In this document: positions 1-8,553 of the stretch, piece after piece
Numbering within the stretch: the stretch's first letter is position 1
How the letters are laid out: every line of letters begins with the position of its first letter
From: Pseudomonadota bacterium
GTDB lineage: Bacteria; Pseudomonadota; Gammaproteobacteria; Acidiferrobacterales; UBA6901
Direction of reading: 5' to 3'
Assembly: GCA_021819085.1 (NCBI GenBank)
Contig: JAKASJ010000006.1
Span: forward strand, 1-64,000
DNA: 64,000 nt
Made by a program: the position numbers and the translations under genes
Notes under the pieces: generated by a model
The model's database searches: none
Seen by the model: the letters and a program-made list of their open reading frames with translations, nothing else
What the model was told of the DNA's origin: nothing

Positions 1-124
1 CGCCGAGGAGGCCATGAAAAGCCGCCAGTCCGGCATCGAATACGCCCGGGCCCAGGCCGATCTCGCCCAGGCGGTGGCGCAGCTGCGCACGGTGAGGAAG
101 CTGCGGGACAAGCTGCCCAGATAA
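1..124 (+). CDS. atpC: ATP synthase F1 epsilon subunit, C-terminal end (partial)
   Basis: Only the last 40 codons are in the window, read from base 2 and ending at TAA 122-124. The alanine-rich helical sequence (AQAVAQLRTVRKLRDK near the end) is typical of the C-terminal helical hairpin of the F1 epsilon subunit, the rotor-stalk protein that regulates ATP synthase. Identification rests on this short helix and on position: atpC directly precedes glmU and glmS in many gammaproteobacteria, as here. The 5' part lies outside the window. Confidence 0.8.
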   Translation, partial: AEEAMKSRQSGIEYARAQADLAQAVAQLRTVRKLRDKLPR

Positions 125-191
125 CGGTCCTTGTCGGGAATGGCTGGATTTCAGGCGCAATCGACTCTTGGCCACGCAGGAAAGGTGCACT

Positions 192-683
192 ATGCAGCAT
201 GATAAAGTGGTCCAAAACAAGGTGGTTGCGCTGACCTACGTGCTGCGCAACGGCCGTGGAGACATTTTCGAATACAACGACCTGCCGGTCGAATACCTGC
301 ACGGGTCGGGAAGCGAATTGTTTGCCAAGATCGAGCGCTCGCTGGAGGGGCATCGCGTCGGTGAGCTGGTCCACGTCGAACTGACCCCGGAAGAGGGTTT
401 TGGTCTTCATGAGCCGGGTCTAACCTTTACGGACGATGTGGAAAACGTTCCGGCGGAATACCGCCGTGTCGGCGCCCAGCTGGAAGCCCAGAACGCCAAG
501 GGTGAAGTCATGACCTTCGTTGTGACCAGCATTGAAAACGGCAAGCTGACCGTTGACGCGAACCATCCATTAGCCGGCCAGACCGTGCGCTTCGAGGTCA
601 CGATCCACGGCGTACGTGACGCTACTCCCGATGAGCTGCGCAACGGCCGCCCGGCCGGCGGTCCGCCGCTGGCCATCCAGTGA
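192..683 (+). CDS. FKBP-type peptidyl-prolyl isomerase, SlyD-like
   Basis: A 163-residue protein. The ATG at 192 is preferred over the upstream in-frame TTG at 168 because AGGAAAGG (178-185) sits at the right distance before it. It has the SlyD arrangement: a split FKBP domain with a central insert-in-flap chaperone domain. Visible family marks are LTYVLRNGRGDIFEY, EYLHGSGSEL, the PEEGFG segment before the flap insert, and the conserved NHPLAGQTVRFEVTI return strand. SlyD-type proteins isomerise prolyl bonds and hold unfolded chains; no signal peptide is seen, so it is probably cytoplasmic. It lacks the long histidine-rich metal-binding tail of E. coli SlyD and ends in a short Gly/Pro tail. 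It sits between atpC and glmU, which are often direct neighbours. Confidence 0.85.
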   Translation: MQHDKVVQNKVVALTYVLRNGRGDIFEYNDLPVEYLHGSGSELFAKIERSLEGHRVGELVHVELTPEEGFGLHEPGLTFTDDVENVPAEYRRVGAQLEAQNAKGEVMTFVVTSIENGKLTVDANHPLAGQTVRFEVTIHGVRDATPDELRNGRPAGGPPLAIQ

Positions 684-862
684 GGCGCTATCCCTCGGAT
701 GGTGTGTTCTTGCCACCAGCGTATACAATGCCTGCGAGCTTCACCTGACAAAGCCGGTTCATTGTTCCGAAAGCATCCGCTCTGCGTCCGCGCAGCCCAG
801 GTGCCTGTAATGGTCCGGCGATTATTTCTTAGTTACTGGTTTGCGATACGCGAAGAACTGCC

Positions 863-2245
863 ATGAGCCCATCCCTTCCAGCTGCAGTCGAAGTGGTTAT
901 TCTGGCCGCCGGCAAGGGCACGCGCATGCATTCCGACATCCCCAAAGTGCTGCACCCACTCGCCGGTACTCCTCTGGTGCAGCATGTTATCTTGACCGCG
1001 CAGGAGCTTGAACCGCACGGTGTGCGGGTTGTGTACGGTCATGGCGGGGAGCTCCTCCCTGCCACACTGTGCGCATCCCGTGTCGACTGGGTAGCGCAGC
1101 CGGAGCAGAAAGGTACCGGACACGCCGTGCAGCAAGCGATGCCGGCAATCGCACCGGATTCGCTGGTGTTGGTGCTTTACGGCGACGTGCCGCTGATTCG
1201 CGCCGAAACGCTTCGTCCCTTGTTGAAAGCGGCGGCCGGGGGCGCCCTTGCGCTTCTGACGGTCGAGCTCGACGACCCACGTGGCTACGGCCGCATCCTG
1301 CGCGACCACAGCGGAGCGGTGACCGGCGTCGTGGAACAGAAGGACGCCACAAGCGAACAGCTCGGCATTCGCGAAATCAACACTGGCATCCTGGCCGTAG
1401 GCGCACTTCACCTGAAGCGCTGGCTCGCGGGGCTTAAGGCAGATAACGCCCAGGGCGAGTACTATCTGACGGACATCGTCGCCATGGCAGCGAGCGAGGG
1501 CGTTACAATTGTTGCTGAACAGCCACGCGCGGTGTGGGAGGTGATGGGGGTCAACAGCAAGGGACAGCTGGCGGAGCTCGAGCGCATCGCGCAGCGCAAT
1601 CGTGCCTCCGATCTGCTGGAGCGCGGCGTCACGCTCATGGACCCCGGGCGTTTCGACCTGCGCGGCACGCTGACCGTCGGGCGCGACGTCATCATCGATG
1701 TGAACGTCATTGTCGAGGGCCACGTCACCCTGGGCGACCGGGTTCGCATCGGCGCCAACAACGTGCTGCACAACTGTACCATCGGTGCCGACACAATTGT
1801 GCATCCTAACTGCGTCATCGAGGATAGCACCATAGGCGATGACGCTCGAGTCGGACCGTTTGCACGCATTCGTCCCGGCTCGCGCATTGCAGGCCAAGCG
1901 CACATCGGCAATTTCGTGGAAATCAAGAAGTCCGAGGTGGGTGAAGGCAGCAAGGTCAACCATCTCAGCTACATCGGGGACAGCAGCGTAGGCAGGCACG
2001 TAAACATCGGTGCAGGCACGATCACGGCCAACTACGACGGTGCCAACAAGCACCATACGGTAATCGGGGACAACGCATCAATCGGCTCCGACTGCACACT
2101 TGTAGCACCGGTCAGTGTTGGCGCGGGCGCCACCGTGGGCGCCAATACGACAATTACCGAGGACGTGCCGCCCGGGGTGCTGGCAGTTGGACGCGTCCGG
2201 CAAAAAATCATTGAGGGCTGGAAACGGCCGGCGAAAAAGCCATAA
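863..2245 (+). CDS. glmU: Bifunctional GlcNAc-1-P uridyltransferase / GlcN-1-P acetyltransferase
   Basis: A 460-residue protein of normal family length. It makes UDP-N-acetylglucosamine for peptidoglycan and lipopolysaccharide. The N-terminal nucleotidyltransferase half carries the signature LAAGKGTRM at residues 14-22 with the following K-V-L at 28-30, and GTGHAVQQA near residue 84. From about residue 250 the protein becomes a left-handed beta helix of hexapeptide repeats (for example RIGANNVLHNCTIG and HIGNFVEIKKS), including the NYDG segment typical of the acetyl-CoA-binding region. The next gene, glmS, makes the glucosamine-6-phosphate from which the GlmU substrate is derived, so the pair is very probably one unit. 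Confidence 0.98.
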   Translation: MSPSLPAAVEVVILAAGKGTRMHSDIPKVLHPLAGTPLVQHVILTAQELEPHGVRVVYGHGGELLPATLCASRVDWVAQPEQKGTGHAVQQAMPAIAPDSLVLVLYGDVPLIRAETLRPLLKAAAGGALALLTVELDDPRGYGRILRDHSGAVTGVVEQKDATSEQLGIREINTGILAVGALHLKRWLAGLKADNAQGEYYLTDIVAMAASEGVTIVAEQPRAVWEVMGVNSKGQLAELERIAQRNRASDLLERGVTLMDPGRFDLRGTLTVGRDVIIDVNVIVEGHVTLGDRVRIGANNVLHNCTIGADTIVHPNCVIEDSTIGDDARVGPFARIRPGSRIAGQAHIGNFVEIKKSEVGEGSKVNHLSYIGDSSVGRHVNIGAGTITANYDGANKHHTVIGDNASIGSDCTLVAPVSVGAGATVGANTTITEDVPPGVLAVGRVRQKIIEGWKRPAKKP

Positions 2246-2358
2246 TTTAAATACTGATGTCTCGTCGTCAGTCCGGTTTGAAGCAGAACTGATCAAAATC
2301 CCCGATCACGCGCAGGCTTTTCGGACCCGAATATCACGGCGAGACAGGAGGAGCGTTC

Positions 2359-4185
2359 ATGTGCGGCATCGTCGGTGCGCTCGCGCGCCGGGATATTGTC
2401 CCGATCCTGATTGACGGGCTCAAGCGACTTGAATACCGGGGCTATGATTCTTCAGGCATCGCCATTCTGAGCGGTGGGCTGAAACGTGTCCGGCGGGTGG
2501 GGCGCGTCACTGAAATGGAAGCGGAAGCCCTTTCGCAGAACCTGAGTGGCATGGCCGGAATCGGCCATACGCGCTGGGCGACACACGGCGGTGTCACCGA
2601 ATTCAATGCCCATCCCATCATTTCGCGCGACGAGCTTGCCGTGGTACACAACGGCATCATCGAGAACCACGAGGCGATGCGGACGCGTCTCAAGGCGCTG
2701 GGCTACCAGTTCGAATCACAGACTGATACCGAAGTCATCGCGCATCTCGTTCATCATTACTACTTGACGATGCCGGACCTCTTCAGTGCGATGCGCGCGG
2801 CTGTTGCGGAATTGCGCGGCGCGTATGCGATCGGTGTGATCGCGCTGAATTCTCCCGACACCGTATGTTGCGCACGCATGGGTTGCCCGCTCCTAATCGG
2901 TCTCGGTGATGGCGAAAACTTCTTTGCCTCGGATGTCTCAGCGCTGATTTCGGTGACGCGCCGGATCATCTATCTCGAAGAAGGCGATGCCGCCGCTGTC
3001 ACGCGTGATCGTGTGACTGTTGTGGACAGCCAGGGCCATGAAGTGCAGCGCACAGTGCGCCTGTCGGAAGTCTCGGCCGATGCGGTCGATCTGGGCCCGT
3101 ACAGCCATTACATGCAAAAGGAAATCCACGAGCAGCCGCGCGCTCTTTCCGACACGCTTGAAGCCGTGATCAATGAAGGCGTTCACCCCGGCCTTCTGGG
3201 CGAGGACGCGGGGTCGGTACTGTCTTCGGTCGACAGTGTGCTGATCCTTGCGGCAGGTACCAGCTATTATGCCGGCCTTGTCGCACGCCAGTGGCTCGAA
3301 TCGATCGCACGCATACCCACTAACGCCGAGCTTGGCCATGAATACCGGTACCGCAGCTCTATCGCCAACCCGAGGCAGCTTGTGGTAACAATCTCCCAGT
3401 CGGGCGAGACGCTGGACACCATGGAGGCACTCAAGCGTGCCAAGGAGCTGGGTCACGAGCAGACGCTTTCCATATGCAACGTGACGGAAAGCGCCATCCC
3501 GCGCGCCTCAAAGCTTGTCTTCTACACACGTGCCGGCGCCGAGATCGGTGTCGCTTCCACCAAGGCCTTCACTACCCAGCTGGCGGCGCTGTTTATCGTG
3601 ACGTTGTTGCTGGCCAAGCTGCGCGGACACCTGACCGCGGCCCAGGAGCACCAGTATCTGGAGGCATTGCGTCACCTTCCGGGCAGCGTACAGCATGCGC
3701 TCAACCTGGAACCGCAGATCAAGGTCTGGGCCGAACGGTTTGCGCCCAAAGAACATGCGCTGTTCCTGGGGCGCGGACTGCACTATCCCATCGCGCTCGA
3801 GGGTGCACTCAAGCTAAAGGAAATTTCTTACATCCACGCCGAGGCCTATCCGGCCGGAGAACTCAAACATGGTCCGCTCGCCCTGGTTGACCGCAACATG
3901 CCGGTCGTGGTGATCGCGCCCAACGACAGTCTTCTGGAAAAGGTCAAATCCAACATGCAGGAAGTGCGCGCGCGCGGTGGTGAGCTCTATGTGTTCGCCG
4001 ATCTCGACAGCCATTTCGGCGAGGACGAAGGTGTTCATGTCATTCGTACTCCGCGCCATATGGGCGTGCTTTCGCCAATCGTCCACACGGTGCCAGTCCA
4101 GCTTCTGGCCTATCATGCTGCGCTGTATAAAGGCACGGATGTGGACAAGCCCAGAAATCTAGCGAAAAGCGTCACGGTTGAGTAG
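2359..4185 (+). CDS. glmS: Glutamine--fructose-6-phosphate aminotransferase (isomerizing)
   Basis: A 608-residue protein of normal length. It converts fructose-6-phosphate and glutamine to glucosamine-6-phosphate, the first step of hexosamine synthesis. It starts [11 protein letters not shown], so Cys2 becomes the N-terminal nucleophile of the class II glutaminase domain after Met removal. [10 protein letters not shown] and HNGIIEN are glutaminase motifs. Two SIS sugar-isomerase domains follow ([37 protein letters not shown]), and the C terminus has the conserved LAKSVTVE with the isomerase lysine. A strong AGGAGG Shine-Dalgarno at 2347-2352 supports this start. In some bacteria glmS is controlled by a ribozyme; I see no such element in the 113 bases upstream. 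Confidence 0.98.
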   Translation: MCGIVGALARRDIVPILIDGLKRLEYRGYDSSGIAILSGGLKRVRRVGRVTEMEAEALSQNLSGMAGIGHTRWATHGGVTEFNAHPIISRDELAVVHNGIIENHEAMRTRLKALGYQFESQTDTEVIAHLVHHYYLTMPDLFSAMRAAVAELRGAYAIGVIALNSPDTVCCARMGCPLLIGLGDGENFFASDVSALISVTRRIIYLEEGDAAAVTRDRVTVVDSQGHEVQRTVRLSEVSADAVDLGPYSHYMQKEIHEQPRALSDTLEAVINEGVHPGLLGEDAGSVLSSVDSVLILAAGTSYYAGLVARQWLESIARIPTNAELGHEYRYRSSIANPRQLVVTISQSGETLDTMEALKRAKELGHEQTLSICNVTESAIPRASKLVFYTRAGAEIGVASTKAFTTQLAALFIVTLLLAKLRGHLTAAQEHQYLEALRHLPGSVQHALNLEPQIKVWAERFAPKEHALFLGRGLHYPIALEGALKLKEISYIHAEAYPAGELKHGPLALVDRNMPVVVIAPNDSLLEKVKSNMQEVRARGGELYVFADLDSHFGEDEGVHVIRTPRHMGVLSPIVHTVPVQLLAYHAALYKGTDVDKPRNLAKSVTVE

Positions 4186-4332
4186 AAGTGAAACCGCGGC
4201 TGCAGGTGTTGTTGGAAAAAATAAAGCCGTATCCTAGAAATATCGCCATAGCCGCGCTCCGAACGGCAACGGTGCCGCACCTAAACCTGGCGGTGGACTG
4301 CCTGGCCTTCGAGGGCGGAAAAAGCCGCTTGC

Positions 4333-4425
4333 GCCGTGGCGTTCACAGAATTGGGTGCGTGTCTCGTTGCTGCGCGAAAACGCCCGTATCAGCGTGCGCC
4401 ATTCGCTCTCGCTGCGCCGGGCAGA
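4333..4425 (-). mobile_element. Remnant of an IS66-family accessory (TnpA/orfA) gene
   Basis: The minus frame here reads RRSESEWRTLIRAFSRS followed by a Q-F-C-E-R-H-G stretch. This is the N-terminal helix-turn-helix pattern of the small IS66 accessory protein (R-S-E-x-E-W-R-x-L-I, then Q-F-C-x-x-x-G). Homology fades after about 30 residues and no other IS66 gene, inverted repeat or target duplication is visible. It is therefore a short fossil, lying immediately beyond the end of the DUF2817 remnant. The identification is from pattern recognition only. Confidence 0.45.
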
Positions 4426-4469
4426 CGCTGTGGTGTCGCGCCCGCATCGCACGATTGAGCTTTTTTACC

Positions 4470-4783
4470 GGGGCAAACGCGTGGCAAGCCATCCGCGGAG
4501 CTTCCAGAAATACGTCGCGATGTCGATAGATGATGGGCCCGGCGTAGCTGTACGTGCCCAGACCGGTGTGGAAGTCGATGATCGCAATGCGCGCGGCGCT
4601 GCCGAACCGCGATCGCAAAGCTTCGGTAAGCACCCGGCATGACCAGTCCGGCGCATCTCCGTCATAGCAAAGGCCGTCGGCATGGCACCACTGCGGGAAG
4701 CACTCCAATTGCGCATCTTGCGATCGCGCCTCATCGATGAACTTTACCCGCGTCTGAGTGTAGTCCGCGCTGAAACTTTCCAT
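4470..4783 (-). pseudogene. DUF2817 (M14 peptidase-like) pseudogene with internal deletion
   Basis: From ATG 4783 (GGAG just upstream) the reading frame begins MESFSADYTQTRVKF, the typical start of DUF2817 proteins, which adopt a zinc-carboxypeptidase-like fold. After about 24 residues it jumps to a segment matching the later part of that family: a C-H-A-D-G-L-C-Y-D-G stretch and then IIDFHTGLGTYSY, which corresponds to the family IDxHTGLG motif. Members are usually around 350 residues. Here roughly the second quarter to third and the whole C terminus are missing, and the frame then runs into unrelated sequence and an IS66 scrap. It is very probably non-functional. The family assignment is from memory of its motifs. 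Confidence 0.6.
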
Positions 4784-4801
4784 GATGAGCTCCAATCGTT
4801 C

Positions 4802-5473
4802 TCATTCCCTTCTACGGGGCAATGGCTGACAGTCGCCGGACCCGAGGTGCAGGCGGACAAAGGCCTCCGCAGCGTCACGGGCGCGGTGCGCCATGGTTTG
4901 GGGAGTCGGTCTGACCGCGACTCCAAGCAGCAGGTCGATCATCAGCCGGCCCCACAGAAGGCCCCAGAACTGCTCGACCAGTTCATCGGGTCGACCGTGC
5001 ACCAGTCCAGCGTCGCGCGCCCGCTTCATGAATGACTGCAGTGCGGAGCGGCTGGCCTTGCGTCCAGCCGAATCGAGGATCCGGGCGACCTCGGGCGCGC
5101 GCACCGCCTCCGCGATCGCGAGCCGAAAGACAGCGATCACCGCGGGATCGCTGATCTCGCGCAGCAGTCGCGTACCCAGTGCAGCGAGTGTCCCGACAAG
5201 GGCGTCCCGGTTGTCTGGCACCGCAAGCTCGGTGGGCGTTTCGAAGCGTTTGGCGCGCGCGGCGACGCATGCGGCCAGCAGTTCGGCCTTGTTGCCTACT
5301 AGTGCATAGAGGTCTCTCTTGGAGACTTGCGCGCGAGTCGCGATTTCGAGGGTGCTCACGCCCGAGTAACCCGACTCGCTGAACGCCGCGAATGCGGCTT
5401 CGACGATGCGCTGGCGCGCCGGAGCGTCGTCGGTTCGCTGCTGGCTTTGCTTCGGGTCGACTTGCAATTTCAC
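4802..5473 (-). CDS. TetR/AcrR family transcriptional regulator
   Basis: A 223-residue protein from GTG 5473, preceded by GGAGG at a 4-base spacing. An in-frame ATG at 5503 would add 10 residues but has no comparable ribosome site. The N-terminal TetR helix-turn-helix is clear: an A-x-x-x-F-S-E-S-G-Y-S-G-V-S-T helix pair followed by A-x-x-A-Q-V-S-K-R-D-L-Y-A-L-V-G-N-K recognition elements (about residues 20-65). The rest is a helical ligand-binding domain with a C-terminal TetR-type dimerisation region. TetR proteins repress nearby genes until an inducer binds. The array of GGTACC-like sites at 6413-6459, upstream of the small membrane-protein gene, is a candidate target, though nothing in the sequence proves the pairing. 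Confidence 0.9.
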   Translation of the reverse strand: MKLQVDPKQSQQRTDDAPARQRIVEAAFAAFSESGYSGVSTLEIATRAQVSKRDLYALVGNKAELLAACVAARAKRFETPTELAVPDNRDALVGTLAALGTRLLREISDPAVIAVFRLAIAEAVRAPEVARILDSAGRKASRSALQSFMKRARDAGLVHGRPDELVEQFWGLLWGRLMIDLLLGVAVRPTPQTMAHRARDAAEAFVRLHLGSGDCQPLPRRRE

Positions 5474-5507
5474 GGATCCTCCGCCAATCAAAGTCCGGGG
5501 CACGCGT

Positions 5508-5815
5508 TCACGCGGCTTCGAACACCGCCATCAGCACGCCCACCCGATCGTACAGCAGGCTGCGTGCCAGGTTGGCCGCGAGAACCGGGAAATCCGTCCC
5601 CATGATCAAGCCGAGTCCGGGCGACGTGGACATGCCCGGGGCCTGAAGCTGTTCGCCCAGGCCTTGGCCGCAGGCGTGTCGTCCCGCCACTCCAGCACGC
5701 GCAGGCTGGCGGCCTCGATCGCGTCGCGCGTGGCCTGGAAGCCGAGCAGGAAGCTGGCCTCCGGGAGGCGCGCCCACGGCAGGGGGTGATGTGGTTCGCC
5801 TTCGCTGGTGACCAC
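5508..5815 (-). pseudogene. C-terminal remnant of a SAM-dependent methyltransferase, frameshifted
   Basis: Two minus-strand frames join to give the tail of a class I SAM-dependent methyltransferase. The first frame (from about 5815) reads PHHPLPWARLPEASFLL followed by A-I-E-A-A-S-L-R-V-L-E-W-R-D-D-T, like the region after the Rossmann core in UbiE-type enzymes. The second frame, shifted by one base near 5660, continues LGLIMGTDFPVLAANLARS and ends M-A-V-F-E-A-A-stop at 5508, as in the family C terminus. The Rossmann part with the SAM-binding loop is absent. I infer a truncated, frameshifted pseudogene. Confidence 0.55.
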
Positions 5816-5879
5816 GTCGAATGTCGTTCATGGTTGCCTCCAGGACGTACCACACGGTTGGGAGCGAGATCGGGCCGGC

Positions 5880-6371
5880 TCAGTGTACCGGGGTGCGCAG
5901 CAGCAGCCAGAAGATGAGCCCATGCGTGATCAGCAGTGCCGGCACGAGCACTGTGGGGATATAGAACGCCGCGCCCAGCGCGCCGGGTCCGGATTCAGCC
6001 AGACGCCTGGGGCCGTTGATCATCGCGAACAGCAGGTCGACCGTCCCCCAGACGTTGAACACCCAGACGAGCAGGAGCGCTCCAGGCATATGCACATGAA
6101 GCGCGAGGATCGCGAAGACAGCGAGCAGCGCGGCGACGAAGTCGCCATACGCCGCCGGGAGAGCGAATTTCGCGGGCAGCGACGGCGACACTACCCCCGG
6201 CACGAGGAACGAAAGCCCGGCGAATCGGTATGCGTGCGCGAGCATCAGCGCGGTCAGCGCGCTCGTTGCCGTCATGGATTGAAGCGTGGGCCACAGGCAC
6301 AGGGCGGCTATAAGGCCGGATGCGGCAAAGCTCATTAACACGCTCAGCCCGAACACGATGCGCAGGTTCAT
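5880..6371 (-). CDS. Small integral membrane protein, function unknown
   Basis: A 163-residue protein from ATG 6371; longer upstream in-frame starts reach back through the repeat array and look non-coding. It consists almost entirely of hydrophobic helices: I count four to five membrane segments, near residues 5-28, 36-58, 75-95, 97-115 and 135-156. A conserved-looking core reads HAYRFAGLSFLVPGVVSP, then a P-A-A-Y-G-D-F segment. I do not recognise the family. Four regularly spaced GGTACC-like sites lie 42-88 bases upstream, suggesting tight transcriptional control, possibly by the neighbouring TetR protein, with the methyltransferase remnant between them. Confidence 0.7.
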   Translation of the reverse strand: MNLRIVFGLSVLMSFAASGLIAALCLWPTLQSMTATSALTALMLAHAYRFAGLSFLVPGVVSPSLPAKFALPAAYGDFVAALLAVFAILALHVHMPGALLLVWVFNVWGTVDLLFAMINGPRRLAESGPGALGAAFYIPTVLVPALLITHGLIFWLLLRTPVH

Positions 6372-6412
6372 CGCAGCCTTCAGGTGCACGGCCGGATCGG
6401 CCGATGTGTGCA

Positions 6413-6459
6413 GGTACCAATCGGTACCATTGATGGGTGAACGGTACCATACAGTACCA
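6413..6459. promoter_or_regulatory. Array of four GGTACCA sites at 10/20/10-bp spacing, probable operator
   Basis: Three copies of GGTACCA begin at 6413, 6423 and 6443, and a variant AGTACCA at 6453. The spacings are exactly 10, 20 and 10 bases, putting all four on the same face of the helix; GGTACC is itself palindromic. They lie upstream of the minus-strand membrane-protein gene (ATG 6371). A weak sigma70-like TTGCAT-17-TACCGT reads through them toward that gene. The geometry suits cooperative binding of repressor dimers. Confidence 0.6.
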
Positions 6460-6542
6460 CCGGATGCAAGTATGAGCCTCTTCCAATGGGACAGGAGGGT
6501 GAAACGGGGTTTTGAGTCGATCATACGGAGATGATGATCGAC

Positions 6543-6650
6543 ATGAATATCCATTCCCTGCGTACGTTGGAGCAGATCAGGGAGTTTTTGGCGGGCACCC
6601 CCGAACGAGACCCCTTTGCCGGCTCCCTCCGGAAGCGGCGGGGCACGTAA
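6543..6650 (+). pseudogene. Possible 5' remnant of an integrase/transposase gene
   Basis: An ATG at 6543 opens 35 codons, MNIHSLRTLEQIREFLAGT and then unrelated residues, to a stop at 6650. The opening pattern (L-x-T-L-x-Q-x-R-x-F-L-x-G-T) resembles the start of a family of DDE integrase-like proteins. The match is only about 18 residues and could be chance. It lies beside other mobile-element debris. Confidence 0.25.
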
Positions 6651-6859
6651 CCCTGCACACCGGCGGCACAGGAAGACGGAGGCTGTCCCACAAACGGGCC
6701 TCGCGTCTACCCGAACCGCCCGTGCGACCCCCGCTGGCCGGCGCTTCCGCGCATCGGGCGCCCGGAACTCGACAAGCCATGGCCTGTCTTTTGCATGCCT
6801 ACATCAGGCAAACGCAGTCGGCGTCACAAGTCACCAAATCCGCAGGAGGTCTTCACTCC

Positions 6860-7969
6860 ATGGATAAGGCCGCGATCTCCGAACCGCTTCAGCCAGAGCG
6901 ATTGCTCGTGGTTGAGGACTCGGACGCTGTCCGGGAGGTTCTGGCGATCAAGCTGCGCCGCGAAGGGTATAACGTCGCGGAGGCCGCTAACGGCAGGAAC
7001 GCGCTGGAGCAAGCGCTGTCAGGCAATACCGATCTGGTGCTGCTGGACATGCAGCTGCCCGATATGGGCGGGCTGCAGGTGCTGCGGCAACTGCGCCGGT
7101 CGCGTTCCATGCTCGACATGCCGGTGATCGTGATCTCCGGCCTCGATCGCCCCGACGACGTGGTGACCGCCCTTCAAAGCGGCGCCAACGACTATGTCAC
7201 CAAACCGTTCGACCTGACTGTCGCACTGGCGCGGATCCGGACACAGCTTTCTGCTCGGCAGCTCAAACAGGCCAACGATCGCTTTCTGCGCGTCGCGAGT
7301 CACGACCTGAAAAAGCCGTTGCTGCTGATGCTCGATGTGGCGCGCCAGTTCAGGGAGGACCAGAAGCCTGGCGCGCCGCTTTCGGCGGAGGCCTGCTCGT
7401 CCCTGGATTACCTGATTGAGTCCGGACAGTACATGCAGCGCATAGTTGATGACCTGCTCGGCCTGAGCGCACTGCAACAGGGACGGATGCGGTTGGCCAC
7501 GCTGCCTACGGACCTCGGCGCCATCGTGCGCCAGGCAATTGCCCGCAACTCGGTCTATGCACAGCGAAAGGGCATCACGCTGGACATGCGTTGCGAAAAG
7601 AACCTTCCGAACGTCATGGCCGACGATTTCCGGATTATGCAGGTGCTGGAGAACCTGATCGGCAATGCACTCAAGTTCGGCCCGCCGGGGAGCCACACGC
7701 ACATCGCGGTGCGCGTCGATGCTGATTGCGTGCTGTGCGAGGTTGCCGACACCGGACCCGGAATCCCGCAACAGGACATGGACAAACTGTTCGCAGAGTT
7801 CAGTTCCCTGAGCAATCGGCCCACTGGCAATGAAAAGAGCACCGGACTGGGTCTGTCGATATGTCGCGAACTGATCCACCTCCATGGCGGAAAGATCGGG
7901 GCACGCAATAACTCTGGCCAGGGTGCTACCTTCTGGTTCCGTCTGCCGTTGGAGAAGCATCAGCATTAG
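6860..7969 (+). CDS. Receiver-domain histidine kinase (REC-HisKA-HATPase)
   Basis: A 369-residue cytoplasmic protein. ATG 6860 is chosen because AGGAGG (6844-6849) precedes it; the long upstream extension of the frame has no coding character. Residues 15-130 form a response-regulator receiver domain with acidic pair E19/D20, phospho-acceptor D63 (VLLDMQLPDMGG) and K115. A HisKA H-box RVASHDLKKPL puts the phosphorylated histidine at H148. The ATPase domain has N box ENLIGNALKF, G1 DTGPGIP and G2 STGLGLSICREL. Having the receiver first and no membrane segment suggests an intermediate phosphorelay protein rather than a surface sensor. No cognate regulator is adjacent. The DsrE-like gene downstream is 585 bases away, so a link is uncertain. 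Confidence 0.92.
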   Translation: MDKAAISEPLQPERLLVVEDSDAVREVLAIKLRREGYNVAEAANGRNALEQALSGNTDLVLLDMQLPDMGGLQVLRQLRRSRSMLDMPVIVISGLDRPDDVVTALQSGANDYVTKPFDLTVALARIRTQLSARQLKQANDRFLRVASHDLKKPLLLMLDVARQFREDQKPGAPLSAEACSSLDYLIESGQYMQRIVDDLLGLSALQQGRMRLATLPTDLGAIVRQAIARNSVYAQRKGITLDMRCEKNLPNVMADDFRIMQVLENLIGNALKFGPPGSHTHIAVRVDADCVLCEVADTGPGIPQQDMDKLFAEFSSLSNRPTGNEKSTGLGLSICRELIHLHGGKIGARNNSGQGATFWFRLPLEKHQH

Positions 7970-8553
7970 TGAGCACCGCGTCGATATAGATAGATGTTCT
8001 TGCGCGCTCGCTGCCAGACAACACGGGCCACCTTTTTTGTCTTGTTCTTTACATCTGGCAGCATGTCGGCGTCTGTATCGGCTCAGTGATCTGAAAAAGC
8101 CGGTACCGAAGAAACCAGCGGAGATTGCAATAGGAACGCCAGCCCGCGATGTTCCCCGGCTACAGATATTCGATGTGCCACAGACAGGTTCTCTTCCAGA
8201 AGTTAAGACTGGCGTATCTGGCGCGAACAGCGGCTGCGCCGCATCCGGAAAAACCTGGTGTCCAATCGGCCATGGAATCTTCGTGGCCATGCGTAGCAGA
8301 GGCCTTGGCGGGGGATATTAGAACTATCTTATCCGGACGGACCTCTTCGAATGGGAATACAGCTTTATTTTGCTTCTGCAACAGCTGTTCGATGGAAATG
8401 CGGCCGGCATTTGGATCTATATCGAACGCGATCCAGCATATAGATACCCTCGATTCGTGGACGCGCAAGCAACCTGAGTGACGTCTGTCACAGACACGGC
8501 CAGTGTCGGTTATGTAAGTTGGCAGATGACCACCCAACGAGGATGCATCCGCT
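7970..8553. other. 584-base non-coding stretch, no recognised gene
   Basis: Open frames exist on both strands, but none matches a family I know. Base composition is less GC-rich in places than in neighbouring genes. TGAC-GTCT-GTCA at 8479-8490, about 65 bases before the DsrE-like gene, is a short palindrome that could be regulatory. Otherwise I see nothing. Confidence 0.3.

Noticed and set aside
833..2056. 407-codon minus frame opposite glmU
   Set aside because: glmU is unmistakable on the plus strand; the antisense translation has no recognisable domain.
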